DNA of 64,000 bases from Microtetraspora malaysiensis (lineage in GTDB: Bacteria; Actinomycetota; Actinomycetes; Streptosporangiales; Streptosporangiaceae): the NCBI RefSeq assembly GCF_001528665.1, contig NZ_BBYJ01000013.1, positions 182,442 through 246,441 on the forward strand, given 5' to 3'. A program made the position numbers and the translations under genes. Below, piece by piece: positions 42,778 to 51,427 of this stretch; position 1 is the first letter of the stretch, and each line of letters begins with the position of its first letter. A model generated the notes under the pieces. That model saw only the letters and a program-made list of their open reading frames with translations. It was not told the origin of the DNA and did no database searches.

Positions 42778-44064
42778 ATGTTCAGCCCTCAAGCGATCGC
42801 CCGGGCCCGCACCATCCGGGCCGAACTCACCGACAGGCTGCAGGACCCGGCAATCCGTGGCGCGGCCTGGGACAGCCTGGCGCAGCACACCTCCGCGCCG
42901 CACCCGCACGGCCAAAGCGGCCCGTCGTTGGCCGAAGGCTGCGCCGGAATCGCCATCGCCCTTGCCACGGAGGGGAAAGACGCAGGGGCCGTCCATCAAC
43001 TGATGCGTGAGGCCATCCAGGGCCTGCAATACCTGGCAGGGGAAGACCTCTCCCTCTTCCAGGGGGTCGGCGGACTGCTCGCCGCGATCGATCTGGTCGG
43101 CTGTGGGAGGCCGGGCTACCGCACCGCGCAGCGTACGCTCACCGAGATCATGTGCGCTCATGTCGATGCCGCCTGCGACATCGCCGACGAACTCGCCGCG
43201 ACCGGTCATGGCATGGACCCATCGGTGTACGACCTCGTTTCCGGTCTGGCCGGATGGACGGCAGTGCTGTCCCTCACCAGGGATCCGGCGGCTGAACAGG
43301 GGGTTCGGCGACTGCAGGAGACACTCACGCGTTTGTTGCGGCGGACGGAGGGTGTCTTCCCGCTGTACACGGGGCCTGTGTTCATGCCCGAGGAAGCCCG
43401 CATGCGCGCGCCGGCCGGTCACGTGGACTGCGGAGTGGCCCACGGTGTCAGCGGCGTAGCAGGGTTGTTGGCAGTGGTCGCCCCTGCCAACGGCCGGCCT
43501 TCCTCGGATCTGCGCGCTGTGCTGGCTGATGTCGCCGCCTGGTTGACGGACCTCATCGCACCCGGGCCGGCCGGTCCGCTGCCACCCGCCCGGCTCGGCC
43601 TTCGCGGGGAGAGAGCGTTGCCCACCCGTCCCGAGGACGTGCCGGCGGCCTGGTGCTATGGAGTCGCCGGCATGGCCAGGGCCGTGTGGTTGGCTGGCAG
43701 AGCCATCGGTGACCGCCGGTTCATGGACAGTGCCGTGCAGGCGCTGCGCGACTGTCATATGCCTTCTCGGCACCGGTTGCGGGAACCCACCCTGTGCCAT
43801 GGGGTCGCAGGCCTGCTGTTGATCATGTGGCTGATGGCACGTGAGTCAGGAGATCCTGATTTGCGACGCGGTGCCGCATCCCTCCTGGACCAGTTGCTGG
43901 ACCACTATGACACGTCGTCGCTTCTCGGGTTCCGCACCATGTCGGTCGGCAGGGTGGTGGATGATCCGGGATTCCTCACGGGAACGGCGGGAATCGTGGC
44001 GCTTCTCAACGCCCTCCTGTCGGACCGTCCTCCCGCGTGGGGCCGGCTGCTTGCGGTGTGCTGA
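42778..44064 (+). CDS. lanC: LanC-family lanthionine cyclase 2
   Basis: The 428-residue second LanC homologue follows the first after 52 bases with its own ATG and a GGAGA-type ribosome site. It too keeps the active-site pieces: VAHGVSG, zinc ligand Cys293 in WCYG, and Cys340-His341 in LCHG. The two proteins differ greatly outside these motifs, so this is not a recent duplication. Two cyclases for one precursor suggest ring-specific work, a heterodimer, or a second peptide elsewhere. Confidence 0.9.
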   Translation: MFSPQAIARARTIRAELTDRLQDPAIRGAAWDSLAQHTSAPHPHGQSGPSLAEGCAGIAIALATEGKDAGAVHQLMREAIQGLQYLAGEDLSLFQGVGGLLAAIDLVGCGRPGYRTAQRTLTEIMCAHVDAACDIADELAATGHGMDPSVYDLVSGLAGWTAVLSLTRDPAAEQGVRRLQETLTRLLRRTEGVFPLYTGPVFMPEEARMRAPAGHVDCGVAHGVSGVAGLLAVVAPANGRPSSDLRAVLADVAAWLTDLIAPGPAGPLPPARLGLRGERALPTRPEDVPAAWCYGVAGMARAVWLAGRAIGDRRFMDSAVQALRDCHMPSRHRLREPTLCHGVAGLLLIMWLMARESGDPDLRRGAASLLDQLLDHYDTSSLLGFRTMSVGRVVDDPGFLTGTAGIVALLNALLSDRPPAWGRLLAVC

Positions 44065-44113
44065 TGAGCGGTGATCGGCGGTCACCCCACGCGCCACCTC
44101 AGAAAGGGCGGAA

Positions 44114-46030
44114 ATGATCGGGCGACGACGCCCCGTTGACGATCCGTGTGGCAATGAGGACGAACTGGATCCCCTTTTCGGGCCACACAGTGAGTTGAGC
44201 GGTCAGCTGACGTCCGCTGACAAGGAATCGCGAATCCGAGACGCCTTTTTCGGCCTCCCGCGCATCGTCGGTCATGCATTCCGCATCGCCTGGCAGATCA
44301 GTCCCACCACGGTGATCCTGCTCGTCCTCGTGCAGTTGTGCACCGGCGCGATGTCGGCGACGAGTCTGCTGGCGGCCAACAGCGCCTTGGTCCAGCTTCT
44401 GCAGGGGCCGATCGACCAGGAGCGGCTGCGGGCTGCTGTGCCCGGAGTCCTTCTCCTCTGTGGTGCCGCGAGCCTTGCCGGAGGAATGCGCGTCGTTCAG
44501 GACTTTCTGCTTGGCCGGATCGGCCCGGCGATTGGATCGGTGGCAGGGCGGATGCTGCTCCGTAGTGCCGTCTCGTCAGAGCTCGCCTCAGTCGACGACC
44601 CTGACTTCCATAACTCGATGGCGCTGGCGAAGACAGGCTCCCACAACCTCGAGACCTCCTTTGCGCACACGATGACGGTCGTCGGCGCTGCGTGCTCACT
44701 TGTTGCCGTCTCCTCGGCATTGGGACACTTCCACCCGCTGCTCTTCGTACTGACCTGCGCGACAGCCATCCCCAGAGGGGTCAGCGTCGTCACCGCCGCG
44801 CGTCGCCATTACCTGTCCGCGGTGCGCTGGATTGAGAACACTCGCAAGTTGGACCTGCTCTCCGCCGTGATGACCGAGCGCGACAGTGCGGAGGAGATTC
44901 GGGCGCATCGGATCGGCGACTACCTGGTGGAAAGCTTCACTCGGCTGTCGGAAAGGGCCCTCGGCGAGCAGCGCAGGTTGGCCGCGCGCGGTGCCGTAGG
45001 AGCGCTTCTCGGCGGCTCGGTCAGCGGCGTACTGACGGCGGCGACCTACGGGGTGCTGGGCTTTCTCGTGTGGACCGGCGGGCTTTCCATGGCCAACGCG
45101 GCGACAGCCCTGGTGGCGATTCCCTCGCTGAGCGGCAACGTGACCTCTTTTGTGATGTCCATCAATTCCATCGTCGAGCAAGCTTTGTCGATCATCGAGT
45201 GGGATCGGGCCTGCGCCCGTATGAAGGATGCCACGCGGGCGCAGGAGCAACGGCCGATCAATCGGCAGGTACGCGAGGTGAAGGCCGAGAACCTGAGTTT
45301 TCGGTATCCGGGGGCCGAACGTGATGCTCTGGTGGGCGTCAACGTCAAGGTGGCCTGCGGGGAGGTGGTCGCACTGGTCGGCGCCAACGGCTCCGGGAAA
45401 ACGACGCTTGCGAAGGTGCTGGCCGGACTCTACGCCCCTTCGGATGGCTCGTTGACCTGGGACGGCAGGCCAGTCGACACCTTTGCGGGTGCGAGCCTTT
45501 CGGAGCAGGTGTCGTTACTCGGCCAGGGTTTCGTCACATGGCCTTTCACCGTTCGAGCCAACGTCGCGATAGGAAGGCCGGAAGGCCGCTGGGACGACGA
45601 TGCCGTCGACGATGCCCTGCGGAAATCGGGAGCGGGTTCCCTGGTCGCCCGACTACGGGACGGTAGACATACCCTCTTGGCCCTGAACTTCAGGAACGGC
45701 GTCCAGTTGTCGGGTGGACAGTGGCAACGCATTGGTCTCGCTCGGGTGGAGTATCGGGACGCACCGTTCGTCATCCTGGACGAGCCGACGGCAGCTCTGG
45801 ATCCCGAAGCCGAAATCGAGGTCTTTGCTCATGTGGCGAAAGCCGCGGCCAGGGGGAAGGCTGTCCTTCTGGTCACCCACCGCTTGGCATCAACTCGTCT
45901 GGCGAACCGCATCTATGTCATGAGTCATGGGCGTATCGCGGAGTCCGGTACACATGAGGAGTTGATCGCAGCCAACGGTTCGTATGCGCGCATGTACCGA
46001 CTCCAGGCCGAGCAGTTCAACCCTGCGTGA
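44114..46030 (+). CDS. lanT: LanT-type ABC exporter (fused membrane and ATPase domains, no peptidase)
   Basis: The 638-residue half-transporter has a membrane domain of six helices (about residues 50-360) and an ATPase domain (about 385-630) with Walker A VGANGSGKTT, signature QLSGGQWQR, Walker B FVILDEPTAALD and the switch His in LVTHRLAST. It would export the modified peptide as a homodimer. The bacteriocin-type C39 peptidase that often starts LanT of class II systems is absent, so leader removal needs another enzyme. AAAGGGCGG lies just upstream of the ATG. Confidence 0.9.
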   Translation: MIGRRRPVDDPCGNEDELDPLFGPHSELSGQLTSADKESRIRDAFFGLPRIVGHAFRIAWQISPTTVILLVLVQLCTGAMSATSLLAANSALVQLLQGPIDQERLRAAVPGVLLLCGAASLAGGMRVVQDFLLGRIGPAIGSVAGRMLLRSAVSSELASVDDPDFHNSMALAKTGSHNLETSFAHTMTVVGAACSLVAVSSALGHFHPLLFVLTCATAIPRGVSVVTAARRHYLSAVRWIENTRKLDLLSAVMTERDSAEEIRAHRIGDYLVESFTRLSERALGEQRRLAARGAVGALLGGSVSGVLTAATYGVLGFLVWTGGLSMANAATALVAIPSLSGNVTSFVMSINSIVEQALSIIEWDRACARMKDATRAQEQRPINRQVREVKAENLSFRYPGAERDALVGVNVKVACGEVVALVGANGSGKTTLAKVLAGLYAPSDGSLTWDGRPVDTFAGASLSEQVSLLGQGFVTWPFTVRANVAIGRPEGRWDDDAVDDALRKSGAGSLVARLRDGRHTLLALNFRNGVQLSGGQWQRIGLARVEYRDAPFVILDEPTAALDPEAEIEVFAHVAKAAARGKAVLLVTHRLASTRLANRIYVMSHGRIAESGTHEELIAANGSYARMYRLQAEQFNPA

Positions 46031-46186
46031 TGTCGCAGCCGACGATTTCCATCGAGGCATGGCCAGGCTGGGCTGACGTGCCGGGTGGGCGCCGGGTTCC
46101 ACCGCTCCGGGTCGGGATGGTGTGGCTTGCCGGCCCGGCCCCATACCTGGCGGCCCCCTCAGACCTATAGGCCAAATTTGAACAAA

Positions 46187-46221
46187 ATGGTCAGGCGGCC
46201 GGTTATCATGCCGCTGACCAT
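46187..46221. promoter_or_regulatory. Inverted repeat ahead of the SARP gene
   Basis: ATGGTCAGGCGGC (46187-46199) and GCCGCTGACCAT (46210-46221) form a 12-bp imperfect dyad with one bulged G and a 10-base centre. It lies 157 bases after the exporter stop and 54 bases before the SARP start. It may be the exporter terminator or an operator for the regulator; the AT-richer CAAATTTGAACAAAAT just upstream fits a promoter. Confidence 0.45.
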
Positions 46222-46274
46222 GATCCGCGATCGGCCGACGGGGCGGCCGCTGCCTTCAGGGGAAAGGCGCCTGG

Positions 46275-49226
46275 ATGCGCTTCGGCCTGCTCGGTCCACT
46301 GTTGGTACACAACGGCACCACCGCTCTTTCCGTCAGCACCCCCAAGTGCCGTCTGCTGCTCGGCACGCTGCTTCTGCGGCCCAACCGCCGGGTACCGGTC
46401 GACACCCTGTACGCCGCTCTGTGGGGCGAGCACCCTCCGCCCACCGCTTCCGCTTCTTTGCACAACCACATCGGACGACTGCGCAGGATGCTCGGGCCCG
46501 GCGCCGGGACACGGCTGTCGTCCATGCCGCCCGGCTACGTGTTCCGCATCGAGGACGGTGAGCTGGACACCGACGTCTTCACCGATCATGTGCACCGGGC
46601 ACGGACCGCCCGGTTACGACGCGACTGGGAGTCCGTCAGAGTCGAGTCCACCGCGGCGTTGTCACTGTGGCGGGGAGAACCGCTGGCAGACCTGCCCACC
46701 CTGGCCGAAGGGCACACCCGGATCAGGGTGTTCAAGGAGGCGCGTCTCCAAGCCCTGGAGTGGCGCTTCGACGCGGACCTGAACATGGGACGCCATCACG
46801 GGCTGGCCACCGAACTCGCGCACTGGACCGCGAAGTACCCGCTCCGAGAAGCCTTCCACCGGCAGCTGATGCTCGCCCTGCACCGCACGGACCGACGGGC
46901 GGAGGCGCTGGACGTCTATCAGCGACTGCGCCGGACGCTGATAGACGAACTCGGTATCGAGCCAGGTTCGATGGTCCAGGACGCACACCGAAGGATCCTC
47001 CGGTCGGACGCCCCCGCACAGTCGCGCTGGCGGATGCCGGCCACCACGTCCTCGGCGCCGCCCACCACCTCCCACCGATCCGTGGCCCCGGCCGGTCCCC
47101 TCCCCGCCGCCGGCCCGGCTGATCCCGCCTCCTCTCCCCCGGCCGCACCGGCCACCGCTTCCACCGCGGACAGCCCGGCGAAGCCCCCCGCCGCGGCCAC
47201 CTGGCCGACGCCGGCCCAGCTCCCTGCGGATATACCGGATTTCACGGGGCGCAAGGCGCAGGTGAAGCACGTGTGCGAACTGCTGACGTCGTCCCAGAAA
47301 TCGGATGCGCCGAGCGCCGTCGCCGTGACGGCGATCTGCGGCACCGGCGGAATCGGCAAGACCACACTCGCCGTCCACGCCGCGCACCGCCTCGCCCCGC
47401 GTTTCCCCGACGGACAGCTGTACGTCAACCTGCGGGGCACCGACGCACGCCCCCGCAGCCCGCAGGAGGTACTCGCCTCCTTCCTGCGCGACCTCGGAGT
47501 TCCCGACGACGCCATTCCGCCGGACGAGGAGACCCAAGCCGCCCGCTACCGCACGCTGACCGCCGGGCGCCGCCTGCTCATCGTCTTGGACAATGCCCGC
47601 GACTCCGCCCAGGTCCGGCCGCTGCTCCCGGGGACCGGTAGTTGCGGTGTCCTCGTCACCAGCCGTCACCGGCTTCCCGGTCTGGCCGCGGCGGCGCACA
47701 TCACCGTTGACGTCCTGGACGACACCGAAGCCCGGGCTCTGTTCACCGCCGTCGTCGGGCCCGAGCGCGCCGCCGCCGAGCCAGAGGCCACCACCGCCGT
47801 ACTCACCTGCTGCGCCGGACTGCCGCTGGCGGTGCGCATCGCAGCGGCCCGGCTGGCGGCACGCCCTTCGTGGACCGTGGCCGCGCTGGCCAACCGGCTC
47901 CGCGACGTGCGCCGCAGGCTGGACGAACTATGCGTGGAAGACGTCGCCGTTCGCACCAGCCTCCAAGTGAGCTATGCGAGCCTGCCGGCACCCTCTGGGC
48001 CCGGTGACATCAACGCAGCCCGCACGTTCCGCCTGCTCGGGCTGCTAAACGGCCCCGACATCGGCCTGCACGCCGCGGCCGCGCTCCTCGGCCAGACGCC
48101 CGAACGGGCCGAACAGGTCCTCGAACTCCTGGTGAACGCCTGCCTGCTCGACACTCACCTGCCCGGGCGGTACCGCCTCCACGACCTGTTGCGCGTCTAC
48201 GCCGCAGAACGGGTCATGGAGGAGGAGCCGGACCACTCGCGTCGCGACGCGGTGGAACGTATGGCCCACTGGTGCCTGGTCACTCTCGCCGCCGCCGACA
48301 AGGCCCTCTTGCCCCAGGTCAGACGTCCCAAGACACCGGAACCCGACCCCGCGCACCCCCCGCTGACCTTCGACACCTTCACCGAAGCCCTTCGGTGGTG
48401 TAACGACGAACGCGCCACACTGGTCGGCGCCGCCGAGGCCGCCGCCTCCTACGACCTGCACCACATCGCCTGGCAGATCCCCTCAATAGCGTGGAGCTAT
48501 TTCCGACTGTGCGCCAGGCACGAGGAGTGGCTCAGATGCAACGAAATCGGCATGCGCAGCGCATTGCTGCTCGGCGACCGGTCCGCACAGTCCTACCTCC
48601 TCAACTCCCACGCCGGTCTACTGTTCCAATTGCACCAGCTCGACGAAGCCGAATCCTGCCTGACCTCCGGCCTGCAGATCGTCCGGGAAACGGGCGATGA
48701 GACCGGGGAAATGTCCGCGCTGACCAACCTCGCCATCATCTACCGGAGCCGCCGGCAGTACCAGCAAAGCCGCGAACACAGTCTCCAAGCACTCGCGCTG
48801 GCCCGGTCCACCGGCCGCAAAACCGCCGAGGCCAACGTCCTGAACAATCTCGGCACCTGCGAAGACCACCTGGGCAACTACGCCGAGGCGCTGACCTTCC
48901 TCCAATCCGCGCTGGACATCTACCATCAGGTCGACGACAGCGACGGCGTGGGCGTCGCCCTGGCCAACATAGGCGCAGTTCATCTACACCAGCGCCGCCT
49001 CAGTGAAGCACTCGTTTGGTTACAGCAAGCCCTGCCACTGGCCCGCGCCGTCGGCAACCGGATCAACGAAGCAGAGACCCTCACCCACCTCGGCGAAACG
49101 CTGGCCGGACTCAACCGCCCCAAGGAAGCCCGACACCATCTGAACCAGGCCCGCTCCCTCTGGCTGGCCCTGGCAGACCCAAGAGCCAACCACACCGACA
49201 CCCTCCTCTCCACCCTGTCAGAGTGA
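46275..49226 (+). CDS. Large SARP regulator (winged helix, BTAD, NB-ARC, TPR)
   Basis: The 983-residue AfsR-like activator has an OmpR-type winged helix (FGLLGPLLV, KCRLLLGTLLLRPNRRVPV, GRLRRMLG), the bacterial transcriptional activation domain (to about 250, HRQLMLALHRTDRRAEALDVY, LIDELGIEPG), a Pro/Ala linker, an NB-ARC ATPase (Walker A GTGGIGKTTLA near residue 356) and C-terminal TPR repeats (residues about 770-980). SARPs bind direct repeats near -35 and switch on biosynthetic operons. It lies at the end of the lanthipeptide genes and is the obvious activator of the lanA promoter. GGGGAAAGG precedes the ATG. Confidence 0.93.
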   Translation: MRFGLLGPLLVHNGTTALSVSTPKCRLLLGTLLLRPNRRVPVDTLYAALWGEHPPPTASASLHNHIGRLRRMLGPGAGTRLSSMPPGYVFRIEDGELDTDVFTDHVHRARTARLRRDWESVRVESTAALSLWRGEPLADLPTLAEGHTRIRVFKEARLQALEWRFDADLNMGRHHGLATELAHWTAKYPLREAFHRQLMLALHRTDRRAEALDVYQRLRRTLIDELGIEPGSMVQDAHRRILRSDAPAQSRWRMPATTSSAPPTTSHRSVAPAGPLPAAGPADPASSPPAAPATASTADSPAKPPAAATWPTPAQLPADIPDFTGRKAQVKHVCELLTSSQKSDAPSAVAVTAICGTGGIGKTTLAVHAAHRLAPRFPDGQLYVNLRGTDARPRSPQEVLASFLRDLGVPDDAIPPDEETQAARYRTLTAGRRLLIVLDNARDSAQVRPLLPGTGSCGVLVTSRHRLPGLAAAAHITVDVLDDTEARALFTAVVGPERAAAEPEATTAVLTCCAGLPLAVRIAAARLAARPSWTVAALANRLRDVRRRLDELCVEDVAVRTSLQVSYASLPAPSGPGDINAARTFRLLGLLNGPDIGLHAAAALLGQTPERAEQVLELLVNACLLDTHLPGRYRLHDLLRVYAAERVMEEEPDHSRRDAVERMAHWCLVTLAAADKALLPQVRRPKTPEPDPAHPPLTFDTFTEALRWCNDERATLVGAAEAAASYDLHHIAWQIPSIAWSYFRLCARHEEWLRCNEIGMRSALLLGDRSAQSYLLNSHAGLLFQLHQLDEAESCLTSGLQIVRETGDETGEMSALTNLAIIYRSRRQYQQSREHSLQALALARSTGRKTAEANVLNNLGTCEDHLGNYAEALTFLQSALDIYHQVDDSDGVGVALANIGAVHLHQRRLSEALVWLQQALPLARAVGNRINEAETLTHLGETLAGLNRPKEARHHLNQARSLWLALADPRANHTDTLLSTLSE

Positions 49227-49280
49227 CCGCCAAGGCGACGTAGATGGCCCGTTGGCGGCCTGCCCATCACGGACCTTCTC

Positions 49281-49475
49281 GTGGATCGCGTCGATGGAGA
49301 CGGCGCAGAAGACGGCAGCGGGAGAGGCCTGTGGATGGTGAACGTCATGGCCGACGCCTGGGGCGTTCATCAGGATGACGAGGCAGGCAATGCCGTCTGG
49401 TTCCGCATAGGCGGACAACCCACGTCAACCCATGCCATGCCTCTTTCGTCACCTTGTACGGGAGGTGCAGCGTGA
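49281..49475 (+). pseudogene. C-terminal remnant of an anti-sigma/ATP-binding (HATPase) protein
   Basis: The frame reads GSGRGLWMVNVMADAWGV followed by NAVWFRIGG, which is the end of RsbW-like histidine-kinase-type ATPases (GRGL..V..LADRWGV...VWF). The N-box and ATP lid are missing and upstream DNA does not supply them. It directly follows the SARP gene, marking the right edge of the lanthipeptide block. It overlaps the next small gene by four bases, so those two were probably an operon. Confidence 0.6.
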
Positions 49476-49753
49476 GCGTGTTCCCTATGCCCGACTTCAA
49501 CAGCCGGCAAGAGCTGTCCGACGAGGAACTGCGCGCGACGCGCGAGACGATCGCCCGAGCGTTGGAGGCGACGGCGGAGATCGCCCGCCGGGAGCGGCGC
49601 CACCCACAAGGACTGATCAGCGATGGCCGCCCCACCCGGCACGGGATGGACGTCGCGACCGAGCTGATGGGCATCCCGCCGGTCTCCGACGAGGAGTGGA
49701 GGGACATCACCGGCCCGCCGGGCAGCATCACCTGGCCTCTCCACCAGCAATGA
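49472..49753 (+). CDS. Small hypothetical protein (93 residues)
   Basis: A GTG with GGGAGG 6 bases upstream opens a 93-residue soluble, charged protein (LSDEELRATRETIARALEAT, HGMDVATELMGIPPVSDEEW, ending ITWPLHQQ). No family is recognised. Proteins of this size often follow RsbW-like ATPase genes in actinomycetes, matching the remnant just upstream. There is no Cys, so it is not a further lanthipeptide precursor. The gap to 50031 holds nothing recognisable. Confidence 0.6.
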   Translation: MSVFPMPDFNSRQELSDEELRATRETIARALEATAEIARRERRHPQGLISDGRPTRHGMDVATELMGIPPVSDEEWRDITGPPGSITWPLHQQ

Positions 49754-50031
49754 TCGACAAGCTCCGTGCCGCTTGATGCGGTCCCTGATGGCGGCACGGG
49801 AGAGCGGTCCCCTCTCCGGGGTGGGCGGGGACCGCTATGTGGGCCTGATGGCGCGTGTGACGCTCCACGCGCGGACCGGCCGGGCGCGACGGTACGGGCA
49901 ACGCCCGCGAACAGATCTTGGTGCGATCGCACCGCCGGCGGCCCCGAGTTCATGCTCCTGCACGAAGCACTCCCGGGTGACGTGATGGAGGGTTGCTGGA
50001 ACATTGATCTGAAAGCTCCGGAGGTCTGTGA

Positions 50032-51285
50032 ATGGGACTCGCCGAAGACACCCCCACTCTGGCGCCCGCGCAGATACGCAGAACGGCGACCGTCACTGTC
50101 GGTCTGCTCATGGGTGTCTGGGTGATCGACTACGTCGATCGGGTGATGATGGCCGTCGCGTTACCGTTCATCGGCGAGGACTTCGCGCTCACCAAGACCG
50201 AGCAGGGCTGGCTGATCACCGCCTTTTCCCTGGTCTATCTGCTGTGCCAGATACCGGGCGGCATCCTCGCCGACAGGTTCGGCGCCCGACGCCAACTCAT
50301 GGTCTCCCTGGTGCTCTGGTCGGTCTTCACCGCCCTCACCGGTATCGCCTGGGGCCTGGCATCCCTCCTCGTCATCCGCGCCCTCTTCGGCGTCGGCCAG
50401 GGCCTCTTCCCCGGCGCGTCCTTCAAGGCCATCGCGGAACGCACCACCCCCACCGTCCGCGCCACCGCCGCCGGTGCCATGCTCGCGTCCAACCAGCTCG
50501 GTGCCGGCGTCGCCCCGCTCATCGTCGCGCCGCTCATCCTCGTCCTCGGCTGGCGCCACACCTTCTGGGTCACCGCCGCCGCCGGCGTCGCCATCGGCGT
50601 TCTGCTTTGGAAGCTGCTGCCCAAGGCGCTGCCCGCCCACCTCAACGGCTCCGACATCGTTCACGACAAGGGGCTCGGCCTCGGCACCGTTATGCGCTCG
50701 CCGTCGGTCTGGAAGTTCGCCGCCCTCTTCTGCGCCACCAACATGCTCGGCTACGGCTTGATCACTTGGGTGCCCAGCTACCTGCTGGAGGAGCGCGGCA
50801 TCTCCCTCATCAACACCGGCGTCATGTCCGCCATCCCCGGCCTGGTCATGTGCGCGACCGTCTTCCTCGGCGGCTGGCTGTTCGACCGCTTCTTCCACGA
50901 CAGGGCCCGGCTCTTCGTCATCCCCCTGCTCCTGGTCACCGCCGTGCTTCTGGTGCTCATGCTGATGGCCGACTCGGCTGTCGGGTTCACCGTCTACCAA
51001 ACCCTCGCCATGGGTGTGGCGGGCCTTTCCTCGATGGGCATCCTCGGCATGCCCGTGCGCGCCCTGCCGCCCGCCGTCATCGGATCCGGCATGAGCGTCG
51101 TCAACGTCGGCGGCCAGATCGCCGGCGTCCTCGCCCCCGTCCTCATGGGCTTCCTGGTCGACAGGTTCTCCTACACCGTCGCTTTCGGCCTGCTCATCGC
51201 CACCACCGTCCTCGGCGCGCTGATCGCGTTGATCGTGCCCCAGCGCCCTGAGCAGTTCAGCCTCGCAACGAAGGAGTTCGCGTGA
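50032..51285 (+). CDS. MFS transporter (anion:cation symporter type)
   Basis: The 417-residue protein has twelve membrane helices and the MFS loop motifs GGILADRFGARRQLM (2-3 loop) and GVGQGLFPGASFKAIAER. This is the ACS branch, which takes up organic anions such as sugar acids or aromatic acids; the substrate cannot be told. GGAGG lies about 8 bases before the ATG. A short out-of-place frame (GTG at 51282, about 20 codons) overlaps its end and looks like the cut-off start of a lost downstream gene. Confidence 0.9.
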   Translation: MGLAEDTPTLAPAQIRRTATVTVGLLMGVWVIDYVDRVMMAVALPFIGEDFALTKTEQGWLITAFSLVYLLCQIPGGILADRFGARRQLMVSLVLWSVFTALTGIAWGLASLLVIRALFGVGQGLFPGASFKAIAERTTPTVRATAAGAMLASNQLGAGVAPLIVAPLILVLGWRHTFWVTAAAGVAIGVLLWKLLPKALPAHLNGSDIVHDKGLGLGTVMRSPSVWKFAALFCATNMLGYGLITWVPSYLLEERGISLINTGVMSAIPGLVMCATVFLGGWLFDRFFHDRARLFVIPLLLVTAVLLVLMLMADSAVGFTVYQTLAMGVAGLSSMGILGMPVRALPPAVIGSGMSVVNVGGQIAGVLAPVLMGFLVDRFSYTVAFGLLIATTVLGALIALIVPQRPEQFSLATKEFA

Positions 51286-51427
51286 CGGCATACGATCTGG
51301 CCCTCGCTGTTCCCCGGCCTGGACCAGGCGGAACGGGCTGTCGGTGAAGACAGCGCCACGGGCTGAGTTCGCTTTCCCGATCGGGTCCGGTGCGGACGTG
51401 GAGCCCGCACCGAACCCTCGGGACGGC

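Noticed and set aside
37977-46030. Thiopeptide or linaridin classification of the RiPP cluster.
   Set aside because: LanB is full length with glutamylation and elimination domains in one chain, two LanC cyclases are present, and there is no cycloaddition enzyme or YcaO protein.
38974-49022. TTA codons in lanB (38974, 41218), lanT (45515) and the SARP gene (46614, 49020) taken as evidence of bldA-type developmental control.
   Set aside because: TTA codons also occur in selA, selB and the first LVIVD gene, so they are not restricted to the cluster and are weak evidence here.
51282-51350. Short frame starting at a GTG overlapping the MFS transporter end.
   Set aside because: Only about 20 codons before a stop; at most the stub of a lost gene, so not listed as a feature.
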